A stretch of 64,000 bases of DNA. Origin: Sipunculus nudus. Its lineage: Eukaryota > Annelida > Sipuncula > Golfingiida > Sipunculidae. The DNA lies in the NCBI GenBank assembly GCA_026874595.1, contig CM049315.1, forward strand, positions 78,942,065-79,006,064, written 5' to 3'. Within the stretch, counting starts at the first letter, position 1. Every line of letters begins with the position of its first letter. Made by a program: the position numbers and the translations under genes. Below the pieces are notes generated by a model that saw nothing but the letters and a program-made list of their open reading frames with translations, did no database searches and had not been told where the DNA came from. This document shows positions 35,764 through 45,736 of this stretch, one piece after another.

Positions 35764-38502
35764 ATGCAACCGGGTTTCATGGATATGGGAGTTCGCCGAT
35801 TCAACCAAGACGCGAATGCCATAGAGTCAGGGCTGGCCCCGTGCGACGCAGACAGAGCATGGGGGAACTGCCGTTCATCTTTCATAGAGTCCCTACCGGT
35901 TGAATTCCAGGGTGATGGGGATATCTCAACAGCCCTCGATCTTCACAAAGCAGGTGACCAATGGCGGGAAAATGAAGAACACTTAGTGCGGGATGCGGGG
36001 GCAGCTGTCCTGACGTACGAGACGGTTCATCTTTCAGGCAAACGTTACAGGCTGCTACTAGCTGACCTACTGCCACAAAACGGGAAAAACCATAAATCGT
36101 GCAACGCGTCTGACAAACGCTGGCAAAATACTGCCGACCCGTCGGACGAAAGTCTACACACGTGTGACTGTTACAGCTACCGTCTGAAGGATCACCCAGT
36201 TCTGTGGAAGGCCTTAACACCCACGTCTTACGCCCTCTGCGAACTGGATAATTTCGAACTGGCTCCGGCCTGGGTATGCGTCTGGACAGCAGACAAACAT
36301 CGGGAGGACAAAAGCGCCGTTGACACATCACGCAACTTGGACAACCTCTTAGGACGGGAGCGATTTGCGACCGTGCGGGCTAAATGCCACCAGTGGATGA
36401 ACAAACTTCTGTGCTTGATCGCTGACGCCGCCAAAACAGGCGTACCATCCGAGGACACGCAACTACGGCATTTAGAAAAAAGACAGAAACGAAATTTAAG
36501 TATTTGTTCACAACCGAGCCTACACGGCACAGAGAAATGGGTCGCGTCGACCTGTAGACAGAAGAAACAAACAGAGTTACCACACCTTTCATGGTTGGAC
36601 ACAGCCTGGGCTGACAAAGCCGAAAAACTAAGTTTGACCACCTCGGAGCTTGCTGCGTACAACTGTGAGCGGGTCGCCAGGTTGGTTGCAGTCCCTCGGG
36701 CACAGCTCCCGAAACTTACAGCAGACAGCAAAAGCCAATCTACAACGAAAGCATATGGGGTGGACCATCCGTCATTCGTTCAGAGTAAACCCGGCGTTAC
36801 CTTCGAGGAATACGACAGCGACGTGGACGAAGACATATCACAACATGCTGCCACAGCAAAGGAGACTTTTTCCGGTGAGGCAACGTCTGCAAGTGACGAC
36901 ACAGCTTTGCCTGTAGAAAGGGCCAAAGAGGCTACCAGTGTGACTCCTGTGTGGTTGTGCGATATAATGGGGAAGGTCATGGCAGCGTACGTGTACATGT
37001 GTGTGAACTATGTGTCGAGATGCAGAGGGACGGGTGTCGCACGTTTGAAGTCTCACGTGAGGCAATCGATGCGTTTGCGGGAGCGGAGAAAGGATGAACC
37101 GCCTGATGCAGACGTTGTCCTGTTTAACCTGCTGTCCCCCGAGCTGCCACAACACCACGTATACATACGGCTTATGGGCGACATGTGCAAGGAGGACAAG
37201 ATTGCCCTGAAGGTGTTGTTGACGGCTGCTGCTGACGTGGTGGGGTTCAGCGCTGCAGACTGTTTCGAGAATGGGTCGCTTTCCACCGATGATACCCCAT
37301 ACAGCAGACAGAGGATCCAGGAGGGCGATGTTTACGTAGGCGCGGTATGGCCACTGTCTGAACGAACCTGCGTCAGAGAAGAACCAGAACAAGCGTTCCG
37401 TTTGTTGCTGGAAAAATGCAGGGAGAAGTGGGACGATTCAGTGTCCCGACGGGATTCCCTGTGGTCATATATGCCGACAACGGATAACATGCTGTGGGAT
37501 AAAGGATGCGAGCACGCCCGGATCCAGACATCGGCACAAGTGCGACGCATGGCCGGGTGGCTGGGTCTGCACCTTTCAGGAAAGACGGCGATCTACCTGT
37601 TAGCGACATGCATACCCGACTGTATGGGTAATGCATGCGATCGAACAAAAGCAGGAGGGGCTTCCCCGTTGGTCAATATGATAATGGAGGACATCGTCCT
37701 GAGCCATGCGATGAAACCAAAGACGGCAAAGGAACAGGACCTCTTGGTGTCGGGCGACTGGTGGGACTGTGGGAAAACAGACCTCTGGACACAACGGCTG
37801 TCGCTTTTGAACATAGAGGATAAATGGAAGGCAAAGATCGCACGGCATTTGAAACCGTTGGGAATATGGGTGCTGCATTTTGTGGAAAGGTTCATGCACG
37901 CCCACGTTACGAGTGGTTCAAGTTCAAATAACGTGGTGCACGCCCGTTTCCGGGCGGGCAGCTACTTGGCCACTACCCTGTTGTTGAAAGCCATCGGGCG
38001 GCTGTACGGAATGTGCCGCATATTTTTGCGTCGGCTACCTGTCCCTCCGACGGACGCTAAGGAGGCGCCAACGCTTAGACAAAAACGGGTCAACTTTTTG
38101 CGCCGAAGGGCACAAAACATAAACAACATCTGCGTGCAAATCGCAGAAAGTTTGCTTGACACAGGATCCGAATCAGATGAGCTGCGGGCACACATGCGCT
38201 GCATGATCACAAGAAAAGCACCATTATTCCTGTGGGATCCCTCCCGTCCAAACCTATCTGGATACCTGAAGCGTTGCATAAAGGATTCCTGCCCTGCAGT
38301 ATCGACTGGACAGACCGAAAGATGGCTGAGGAGCATCACCCAATATAAGGCGGTGGCCAGTGGTAACAGCCAGTCCGCCTTGTGGGATATACACACGTGC
38401 ATCCACGGCACGCTGTTTACTGCACAAGACAGCGTAACAGATGTTCACAGCTCTCCTGTTTGGAATGACTTTTGCGTTTGGATGAAAACGCACGTGTTTT
38501 AA
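35764..38502 (+). CDS. Unrecognised 912-residue protein (unit B)
   Basis: Identical to the protein at 21719-24457; one silent base difference (36945 T against 22900 C, both Thr codons). Confidence 0.8.
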   Translation: MQPGFMDMGVRRFNQDANAIESGLAPCDADRAWGNCRSSFIESLPVEFQGDGDISTALDLHKAGDQWRENEEHLVRDAGAAVLTYETVHLSGKRYRLLLADLLPQNGKNHKSCNASDKRWQNTADPSDESLHTCDCYSYRLKDHPVLWKALTPTSYALCELDNFELAPAWVCVWTADKHREDKSAVDTSRNLDNLLGRERFATVRAKCHQWMNKLLCLIADAAKTGVPSEDTQLRHLEKRQKRNLSICSQPSLHGTEKWVASTCRQKKQTELPHLSWLDTAWADKAEKLSLTTSELAAYNCERVARLVAVPRAQLPKLTADSKSQSTTKAYGVDHPSFVQSKPGVTFEEYDSDVDEDISQHAATAKETFSGEATSASDDTALPVERAKEATSVTPVWLCDIMGKVMAAYVYMCVNYVSRCRGTGVARLKSHVRQSMRLRERRKDEPPDADVVLFNLLSPELPQHHVYIRLMGDMCKEDKIALKVLLTAAADVVGFSAADCFENGSLSTDDTPYSRQRIQEGDVYVGAVWPLSERTCVREEPEQAFRLLLEKCREKWDDSVSRRDSLWSYMPTTDNMLWDKGCEHARIQTSAQVRRMAGWLGLHLSGKTAIYLLATCIPDCMGNACDRTKAGGASPLVNMIMEDIVLSHAMKPKTAKEQDLLVSGDWWDCGKTDLWTQRLSLLNIEDKWKAKIARHLKPLGIWVLHFVERFMHAHVTSGSSSNNVVHARFRAGSYLATTLLLKAIGRLYGMCRIFLRRLPVPPTDAKEAPTLRQKRVNFLRRRAQNINNICVQIAESLLDTGSESDELRAHMRCMITRKAPLFLWDPSRPNLSGYLKRCIKDSCPAVSTGQTERWLRSITQYKAVASGNSQSALWDIHTCIHGTLFTAQDSVTDVHSSPVWNDFCVWMKTHVF

Positions 38503-38511
38503 AAATCACGA

Positions 38512-39021
38512 ATGTCGTCTGTATCGTATCACGCGCCATCAGCGACGCGCCCTCGAGATGGGGGCGATTCGACCACCACCACCGAATCCGTCATTCACGC
38601 TCACACCCAATTTCTACGGGGGTTATGCCGGGCGATATTCCTCACGCAGTACCAAACAGCGGACAAGGCCGGTCTGGACGGATTTCTCACACAAAGCGTA
38701 AAACATGCGATCCGAGATTCAGGTCTCGCTGCCTTCAAAATTACGCAGTGTGATCTGTCAACAGAAGAGGTTTTTCTGTTAAGATGCGTAGCACAACCAC
38801 TGCTGTTCGACCCCGAAGTGTTGACTGGTTATCGGACTTGTGTTCCTTCTTTGAGACGGGAGGCCCGAATGCAACTGCATGGTTGTATACTTACAATCTG
38901 GGACTGCGGTTTTACAAGTGGTTCTGTCACAACTGGTCCAATGATACTGATCGACAGAGAGAATCGGGTTTTGCGCAAGACGTTTCTTTGGTTTATGACC
39001 TGTGCTGCGCGTGCAGTCTGA
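38512..39021 (+). CDS. Unrecognised 169-residue protein (unit B)
   Basis: Identical to 24467-24976, with the same 238-bp overlap in another frame with the following gene. Confidence 0.5.
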   Translation: MSSVSYHAPSATRPRDGGDSTTTTESVIHAHTQFLRGLCRAIFLTQYQTADKAGLDGFLTQSVKHAIRDSGLAAFKITQCDLSTEEVFLLRCVAQPLLFDPEVLTGYRTCVPSLRREARMQLHGCILTIWDCGFTSGSVTTGPMILIDRENRVLRKTFLWFMTCAARAV

Positions 39022-40808
39022 GTGTTATACCCTTTGACACGGACGTGGACGATGACGCACATGCCGCTTGCCTGTCGCGGGCCAGAGAATACAGGCGTCG
39101 TCTGAGACGCGTCTTCCTACATGAAAGTTTAAGCGATTGCCTGTCAATAGATGTAGAGCTACAGGAGGCCATAATCAACTGTATATACGAATTCGGAAGC
39201 GGCGCATCCGCCCCAGCACGCCAATGGTACCTGTCGCTGTCCGAAAACCTGATACAAACCACAAAAGGGGAAGGCTCAGGAGACGCAGCAGACGAGCAGG
39301 ACGTGACAGAGCACGCAGAGATGCCCACACCGTCTTGCCTGGGTGAAGTCATACGCAACATGATTTCATTTTTCCGTGAGGTTTGTTCTTCTGCCAAGCC
39401 CACGTTTGCCCCAGCGGACGAAAGCAACGGCGACCAGGGCAATTCGGAAACGTGGCAGCGGGCGTGTTCTAAACCTGTTGCTCCGAGTTTGGTACACGTA
39501 TCCTCGTTGAACGCAGTTGAACACCTCAGCCGTGTAAACCTTTGCCGCTCCACTTCCGCCAGGGCGGTAGCCGTATCATTACCAAATGGCTGTATTGTGA
39601 ACGCGGGTCCAGACCCCAGGACTGATCTATTCTCAGGTATGGGGCCTATCATGAAACATTGGCTAAACCGTTGCAAGACGGCGTGTAGCGAAAAGCGACC
39701 GCATGCGCTGTCCCAGCAGCGAACGGGTCACATGGATGCAGTTATCCTCCATAAAATTAAGAACATGAGTAAAATGCTGCGACGCACCGTGTTTGTACCA
39801 CTCGGAAGGGGACCGGCTGTCATGAGTGTCGGAACAAACAATGTAGAAAACAAATCACAAGAAGCAGACCTTGTAGGTTTCGTGTTACGTTCCTTTATAC
39901 AGGAAAGGTACCGTTGGCAGATGTACAGCACGATATCAGATACGTTGGCTGGTGGACTAGAATACATAACATTCTTGAAGGTTGCGTGCACGCTGTGCCA
40001 GGCCAAGTGCGTCCGGAAGCCATTCATAACAGAGTTCACCCGCAGCGTTTGCGTTGACGTAGATCGTCTGAACAAGGGCGGGAAATGTCAACCCCGCTTC
40101 GTGCACACACCGAGCCTGCGGGTGGGAACTCCTTACGGAGGGTTCTCAGTCACAGCCCTGCCCTTGTCATGGCACAGGGTTTACGAAGCCCCTGCTCCGC
40201 CTGCGGTGGCAAAACGGATTTCGCGTGAACTGTACGTGCACGCCGAACGCCACATGATGCTCTGTTCCGGTGACAGGCACGGGGTGCCGATGGCTTACGT
40301 CACATCCGGGCGGTTCGGTCCAGTGACAGTCACAGGATCTACGAAAGACCCTCCCGCCGTGGTAGGGACGCCGAGATGCACCGGGAAGAAAAAAGGTTGC
40401 GTATCGAAAGCATCGCTGTGCGTCGTGCAGGTATGCAATGGTGAGAGAACGTGCTACGAACTTGTCCACACCATCGGGGAAGGCTTCGAGAACGCAGTTT
40501 GCTGTTCCTGCGACGCAAAAAACGCACAAGCGCTTCAGAGAGCGACGTGCGTGCGTCATTTCGAAGACACACACTTCCACGGACCCTCATCGAGCTGGAA
40601 CGAGAACACAAACGAAACAGAGCTGTCGCTCCATGAAAAGAGAGTGAAGCATGTCGTGGGTCTTTGCCGGAACAAAATCCCGCAAAAACACCTGTGTCAA
40701 GGTTGCCTTTGTTGGTATGCATGTGATTGCACGATGCACTTGCATGACAGCATTCACGAATACATGCGTGTTTTTGGCCTTCCCGAACTGACAGGCGGAA
40801 CAGCATGA
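38784..40808 (+). CDS. Unrecognised Cys-rich 674-residue protein (unit B)
   Basis: Identical to 24739-26763, including the CxxC-rich C-terminal half. Confidence 0.75.
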   Translation: MRSTTTAVRPRSVDWLSDLCSFFETGGPNATAWLYTYNLGLRFYKWFCHNWSNDTDRQRESGFAQDVSLVYDLCCACSLSVIPFDTDVDDDAHAACLSRAREYRRRLRRVFLHESLSDCLSIDVELQEAIINCIYEFGSGASAPARQWYLSLSENLIQTTKGEGSGDAADEQDVTEHAEMPTPSCLGEVIRNMISFFREVCSSAKPTFAPADESNGDQGNSETWQRACSKPVAPSLVHVSSLNAVEHLSRVNLCRSTSARAVAVSLPNGCIVNAGPDPRTDLFSGMGPIMKHWLNRCKTACSEKRPHALSQQRTGHMDAVILHKIKNMSKMLRRTVFVPLGRGPAVMSVGTNNVENKSQEADLVGFVLRSFIQERYRWQMYSTISDTLAGGLEYITFLKVACTLCQAKCVRKPFITEFTRSVCVDVDRLNKGGKCQPRFVHTPSLRVGTPYGGFSVTALPLSWHRVYEAPAPPAVAKRISRELYVHAERHMMLCSGDRHGVPMAYVTSGRFGPVTVTGSTKDPPAVVGTPRCTGKKKGCVSKASLCVVQVCNGERTCYELVHTIGEGFENAVCCSCDAKNAQALQRATCVRHFEDTHFHGPSSSWNENTNETELSLHEKRVKHVVGLCRNKIPQKHLCQGCLCWYACDCTMHLHDSIHEYMRVFGLPELTGGTA

Positions 40809-40817
40809 TCCACATCC

Positions 40818-40834
40818 GACACCTTTTATTTGTG
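40818..40834 (+). promoter_or_regulatory. 17-bp shared upstream element, first site (unit B)
   Basis: Copy of 26773-26789. Confidence 0.4.
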
Positions 40835-40922
40835 ACGGAGACCCGTGGTTGCGTCACACGATGTACAATTCAGTCCTGGCAGCAAAGTGCATTTTGTTCA
40901 TATCACGAATACATCCGCACTC

Positions 40923-41213
40923 ATGGACACGGCAGATCATACCACAAAGAATACCCGCAATCGCGAGTCAATGGCCGCTCTTCACCATATAGCTGCCATA
41001 GCCACATGCCAGGAAACGCAGGACGGGCCCGCACCTCTGCCAGGCGTGACAGTCCGCGAACAGAAAATCGACCAGGAAGCGTTAGAAAACTGGTTGGGCG
41101 CAGGAATGTTAGAATGTGCGGAAGACGCACGGGTGCAACCGAAAAGGAAAAAAGATGGAGAAAAAGGAAATGATTCATGCAACCAAGTCAAAGAGCCAAC
41201 AATGCCGTTCTGA
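40923..41213 (+). CDS. Unrecognised 96-residue protein (unit B)
   Basis: Identical to 26878-27168; ATG at 40923, lysine-rich C-terminus. Confidence 0.5.
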   Translation: MDTADHTTKNTRNRESMAALHHIAAIATCQETQDGPAPLPGVTVREQKIDQEALENWLGAGMLECAEDARVQPKRKKDGEKGNDSCNQVKEPTMPF

Positions 41214-42000
41214 CCGTACGCTCCGCGGAAAAAGCAAGTTACGTTTATCTTCTTCCGTCGCGCAACCTAAACCGAATCTGAACATTCAAACAACTGCCAG
41301 CACCCCACAAACGCCCTCTGAGACGATGTATGACAAACATCACAGCACAACTCCAGACACTACGGATGTCACGTCTCTTGATACGCATTCAACGAAACGC
41401 CACCGGCCATGTTCTGTTCACGGATCCTTGGAGCCTGTGCCACCGGGGGACCGCCAGTTCCCTCACCCCCATTCTGTGCTGGTACAATGCAAGCATCCTA
41501 AAATGAACCGCTACATTGAAAATATGATATCCACACAGGGATATCTAATGGAGGAAATGGATCCAGTGACCGGGGCCGTCCATCGCCTGTGGTATGTCCA
41601 CTTGGAAGACTTGGTTAAAAGGGACGGCGCTCCCGTGAGACCGTGCACCGACGTGCGCTTGTATGACCTAGCACCTGTAACGGACACGACGATTGATGAT
41701 GACGACGAGCCCTTAGAATACCCCGCTTACTGTGTCTTGTGCAAACCTTCACAAGACAACGGCGCAAAAGCCGTCCGCGTCACAAACAAGCGGGACGACG
41801 GACAAGAACGCCCGATGAACCTGGCGATGGACATTCAGACGCGCAAGCCTTTGTTTATGGTTGAAGCCAACGAAATGTATGAAAGCAAGGCATCGCACCA
41901 TGGCGGCGTGCTTACCGTGTTTGTCGTTTGCTCTGACCCCGAATCCGTCTTCTACAAAAAGATGAAGGAAATGGGATGCACGTGCGGTGACACGGACTAG
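41155..42000 (+). CDS. Unrecognised 281-residue protein (unit B)
   Basis: Identical to 27110-27955 at the protein level. One silent difference (41517 T against 27472 A, both Ile codons). Confidence 0.65.
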   Translation: MEKKEMIHATKSKSQQCRSDRTLRGKSKLRLSSSVAQPKPNLNIQTTASTPQTPSETMYDKHHSTTPDTTDVTSLDTHSTKRHRPCSVHGSLEPVPPGDRQFPHPHSVLVQCKHPKMNRYIENMISTQGYLMEEMDPVTGAVHRLWYVHLEDLVKRDGAPVRPCTDVRLYDLAPVTDTTIDDDDEPLEYPAYCVLCKPSQDNGAKAVRVTNKRDDGQERPMNLAMDIQTRKPLFMVEANEMYESKASHHGGVLTVFVVCSDPESVFYKKMKEMGCTCGDTD

Positions 42001-42015
42001 AAATCGCGCACGGTA

Positions 42016-42032
42016 GACACCTTTTATTTGTG
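42016..42032 (+). promoter_or_regulatory. 17-bp shared upstream element, second site (unit B)
   Basis: Copy of 27971-27987. Confidence 0.4.
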
Positions 42033-42069
42033 TTTGTCACAACGTCTGTTGTGCCCCCCGAACAAAAGT

Positions 42070-42780
42070 ATGACTCTTGAAACTATGCACCGCACAACCG
42101 GTAGAAAGACCCGCCTGTCTGCTATGGTTCCCGGAAGTGGAACACCAAACTCTAACAGTCGTGTCACAGATTACGTGTTGAACACGCTGCACCTCGAATC
42201 AGATGGAATCCTTCTTTACTGGTGCCTCGACAGCGGTTCGGATGTTCACGTGTTTTTCAACCTGGCGACGAGTGGTGATAAAACGGTCGTATTCCACGTC
42301 ACAGGAAACAGAGTTCTTGTACGGTCAACGGATCTCGACATGCAGTTCAAACGATGGTTGGGGTCAGATTCCGCACGGCACAGCACTTCAGACACCAGTG
42401 TTGACGTCGAGACGGACTCCACGTCAGTTTGTATTTGGCAGGCTGGAGACGAGCGCGTCTCGTTCATACGCGGGAAGGGAAAAGGGAAGCTGAACCGTTT
42501 CGTGCGTGGGATGAAACAAACATTTCGCGGACAACGCGGAGGACCCGCCGGGCTGTTGACAGGGCCCTTGCCTGCGGATATCGTGATCGGAGTGTCGTCG
42601 TCGAACGCTGTTATCATAACTCGTCACCCGTGGGAAGACGTCACGAGTTACATTTTCCCCGACGCCGGTTCTATATCGATGAACTTGGGTCTACCAGGGA
42701 CAGTGAGAGCTGATCTGAACGACGTGTTGCGTGTTTGTTGCTGTATTTTTCATATCGTTCGTCAGCAAAGTTTACCGTGA
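42070..42780 (+). CDS. Unrecognised 236-residue protein (unit B)
   Basis: Identical to 28025-28735, with an AATAAA at 42858-42863. Confidence 0.65.
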   Translation: MTLETMHRTTGRKTRLSAMVPGSGTPNSNSRVTDYVLNTLHLESDGILLYWCLDSGSDVHVFFNLATSGDKTVVFHVTGNRVLVRSTDLDMQFKRWLGSDSARHSTSDTSVDVETDSTSVCIWQAGDERVSFIRGKGKGKLNRFVRGMKQTFRGQRGGPAGLLTGPLPADIVIGVSSSNAVIITRHPWEDVTSYIFPDAGSISMNLGLPGTVRADLNDVLRVCCCIFHIVRQQSLP

Positions 42781-42857
42781 ACACCCGACATTTTGTTATA
42801 GTTCACAGTTCGGATATATACGGATTCAGGCACATGTATATCACTTGTTTGCTTTTC

Positions 42858-42863
42858 AATAAA
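42858..42863 (+). terminator. Poly(A) signal of the plus-strand chain (unit B)
   Basis: Copy of the AATAAA at 28813. Confidence 0.6.
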
Positions 42864-42998
42864 CGACAACAACTGACACGTTTTCTTGTTACTTTTATTG
42901 ATCATTATACAATGGTGGAAAGAGGGGGCGGGGGCGGTCCATTACTTGTACAGTTGCATACCAGACAACCCATAGGTCAATATAAGACGTATACGTTT

Positions 42999-43004
42999 TT
43001 TATT
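42999..43004 (-). terminator. Poly(A) signal overlapping gB stop (unit B)
   Basis: Minus-strand AATAAA overlapping the TAA of the complete gB-like gene. A second lies at 42894-42899. Confidence 0.45.
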
Positions 43005-45561
43005 AATATACGCTAGGCCATATGGATAATTTGTCCCGTCTTGTCGATCTTTTATTCCATTTCTTGCCCCACATGTCCTTTTCAGCGTTCACAATGTTAT
43101 CTTTTCCTGTTTTCCCCAGCAGACGGGTTTGCTCGCCTTTTCCAGCCGGTTCGTCTTCTCCCTCCGACCACGACGACGTAGAGGAGGAACTCGACGACGT
43201 GGACGACCGACGGTCTCTGATTACAACCGTTGGCACCCCGCTTTTCCTGTCTCTGTACTTGACGTAGGCTCCGTGCCCCGCTTGCACGGTCAGGGCTGTC
43301 ATTTGTCTTAGGAGTACAAAAAAGGCATAAACGCCACCGATACCCACCATTATCCCCAGTATAAAAGCGATCACCTTACCAGCAAGTGTACCGAGGAATC
43401 CCAAAATCCCAGAAAGGAGTTTACCGAAGAAATCCAACGCACCATTGAATACTGTGCCAACTGCGCTGCCGATGCCGTTGATTATGTCGGAAGCGATTTT
43501 CCCCAGGTCTGGGTCATTGCTGGTGTAAACCTGATACATGGCCATCGTCCAACGTAAATGGCGATCGAAAACGCGCATCTGGTTCGCGTTTTCCAGCATA
43601 GACATGAGATCGAGCTCGCCTTCGATTTCCTTGTCCGTGTAAGGGTTTTCCATGATGGGGACATCGGCCTCTATCGGTGGCAGGAAATCGGTGACGTCCC
43701 GCAGGGCGGGATCGACGTCATCCACTATGTAGCCGTAATTCATATCACGGATGTAATTTTCAGAAGGCAGTTCCGACAACACCGCAAATTCGGTTTCGGT
43801 CCCGTTTTCGTCCGGCAGGGTGATAAGAGTGTAGTTTTTGTACGTGAGCGGTACCTCGTTGATGTAAAAACGCAACATGTTCGGGTAGCGGCAGGATTCC
43901 GTGTACTTGGGCGGGATCACGATCCGTCCGTCATCCATGGCCTGGCGCCGCAGAGGTTCCATGTCCTTTATCCCGGTCATGTTGGCCGTCCTGTTGCCCC
44001 CGTCCGCCGTGTCATTGAAGTATATTAGAGGCCTGCTGTAGCACAACCATTTGCCCTCGCCGACCTCCAAACTGCGGGCAAGACGGAAGTCCGTTTCATT
44101 GAGGAACCTGCATCGGCTTATCTCGTAAACGCTGCCGCGCGGTTTGGCATACACGTCCCGCCCTAAGTACACAGACAGCACAGACGACGGGTTGACAATG
44201 GCAAGAGAACGCGCCATGTTGTGGTCGTAATAACTCTGAGCGCACCAAGTGTCCAGACGTTGACGCTGTTGCGAGTTCATCCAGTCCACAATCTTCCCTG
44301 ACACAAAATACCTCACGTTTTCCATTATTTCATTGGTCATCAGCAGCAGTTCCGACCTGGTTGCGTGGTCAATACTACGTCTTCGACGGGAAAGGTAATG
44401 CGTGCAGTTCAACGCGGCAGCCCCGTGAGCGTTGGCGTGCTGCTTCCTCTTGTACTCCTCACACAAGTGGTCATGGTTTACTACGCTTACATTCAGATGT
44501 ACCGTGGAATGGTTGAGGTGGTTTTCGATTGCAGAAACGGGAACAGTGTCAGGTATCCAAGCGACGATCCCGTAATAGGTGTCCCAATACATTTCCGTGT
44601 AGTTCATTGAACTCAGCCTCTTTGACACGCAGTAGGGATGATCGATGGCACTGAGACTAGGTATCATATGTTTCTGTCGGTCAAATGTAAGCATTTGTTT
44701 TGCGTCCTCCAGCACCAAGTAGAAGCGCCCGTTGCCGTCACCCAGCTTAACCTTGGTTACGTTATGGTGTATCTCTGCCAGTACATAACCGCATGACATC
44801 GTAGGTTCGACTTTGTGCCAAACGATGACCCATTCGTCAGTGGTTATGTGACTGCCCAGTTCAAACGATCTGGCTCCCGTGCTCGACAGGTTCTGAGCCA
44901 TGCCCAGCGACGTGTGCACAACCTGATACGGGGGAGAAGCGACAACATACACTTCTTTCATGATACAGTTGTGAGTGTACGTTTCCGGATCGTACCCGAA
45001 CGCGAACCAATTATACTTCACACTGACAGGTATGTTGCTGGAATACGTGACGTATCCGTCGTGGCTCATGCTGACATAATACAACATGTGCGTCTTGCCG
45101 TCGATCGTGCAGTCCCTTGTTGAGCGCCATTTCCGACACTCTTCTGCCGAGGGAGGCGCAATCGGGCGGTCCCATTTGTCAGTTATAAATTTGTGACCAA
45201 ACCAACCCGTGTACGTTTTTCTGTACGATACGAACCACTGGCAGGCCATGGCGTCGGTCCTGGTAGCTTGAATATTCCTCTTGAAAGTGATAACCGTCCC
45301 GGTTTCGTGGTGGTCCTGTGCATGGTCAGCTGCATGGGGGCATCTGGGGTGAGGAGCGAAATGTACATATTTGGACGGCGTCCGCGGGTCACAGAACCGC
45401 AGTCTGTTCAAACGTTCGTTCCCTTTCAGGTCCGCGTACGCACGTTGCGAGGTGTTAAGCGTAGTTATGTCGATGGCCGAAGAAGTGACGGCGCCTGACA
45501 TTTGCTGGAAAACAGTCACTGCGAAGCAAACACGCAGCACCCAAGACAATATTCCACACAT
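43003..45561 (-). CDS. Glycoprotein B-like class III fusion protein
   Basis: The first ATG, at 45561, gives 852 residues; the frame opens slightly earlier with GTG. A hydrophobic signal peptide covers about residues 1-28. The ectodomain has many N-glycosylation sites (NCT, NDT, NRT, NMT, NYT) and a furin-like RRRRS site near 390. The CYSRPLIYF segment near 525 resembles the domain that follows the cleavage site in gB. Toward the C-terminus comes the run of Gly-rich hydrophobic helices typical of gB before and in the membrane (about 680-755), then a tail of about 100 residues with a Ser cluster. gB drives fusion of herpesvirus envelopes with cell membranes. No close relative can be confirmed by eye, but the overall plan fits well. 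A truncated duplicate lies at 28958-31376. Confidence 0.8.
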   Translation of the reverse strand: MCGILSWVLRVCFAVTVFQQMSGAVTSSAIDITTLNTSQRAYADLKGNERLNRLRFCDPRTPSKYVHFAPHPRCPHAADHAQDHHETGTVITFKRNIQATRTDAMACQWFVSYRKTYTGWFGHKFITDKWDRPIAPPSAEECRKWRSTRDCTIDGKTHMLYYVSMSHDGYVTYSSNIPVSVKYNWFAFGYDPETYTHNCIMKEVYVVASPPYQVVHTSLGMAQNLSSTGARSFELGSHITTDEWVIVWHKVEPTMSCGYVLAEIHHNVTKVKLGDGNGRFYLVLEDAKQMLTFDRQKHMIPSLSAIDHPYCVSKRLSSMNYTEMYWDTYYGIVAWIPDTVPVSAIENHLNHSTVHLNVSVVNHDHLCEEYKRKQHANAHGAAALNCTHYLSRRRRSIDHATRSELLLMTNEIMENVRYFVSGKIVDWMNSQQRQRLDTWCAQSYYDHNMARSLAIVNPSSVLSVYLGRDVYAKPRGSVYEISRCRFLNETDFRLARSLEVGEGKWLCYSRPLIYFNDTADGGNRTANMTGIKDMEPLRRQAMDDGRIVIPPKYTESCRYPNMLRFYINEVPLTYKNYTLITLPDENGTETEFAVLSELPSENYIRDMNYGYIVDDVDPALRDVTDFLPPIEADVPIMENPYTDKEIEGELDLMSMLENANQMRVFDRHLRWTMAMYQVYTSNDPDLGKIASDIINGIGSAVGTVFNGALDFFGKLLSGILGFLGTLAGKVIAFILGIMVGIGGVYAFFVLLRQMTALTVQAGHGAYVKYRDRKSGVPTVVIRDRRSSTSSSSSSTSSWSEGEDEPAGKGEQTRLLGKTGKDNIVNAEKDMWGKKWNKRSTRRDKLSIWPSVY

Positions 45562-45736
45562 GGCCACAGACGTTGACGTTTCTGATGAACACACACGTGA
45601 CGTCTACGCCAGACCACTAAACGGTGATAATACACGAACCGATCGACAAAGCATGAAAACGTGATACGGAGGTCAATATAGAACATGTGGTCCGTGACAA
45701 ATACTGACAAAAGAACACCGCATGTTTGTGCGTGAA

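Larger units (their letters stand above)
31374..45418. repeat. Tandem duplication, unit B (14,045 bp)
   Basis: Direct repeat of 17329-31373. Homology with unit A ends at 45421, where unit A continues into unit B instead of the gB 5' end. The single-copy ancestor would run from 17328 through one unit to 45422. Confidence 0.95.
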
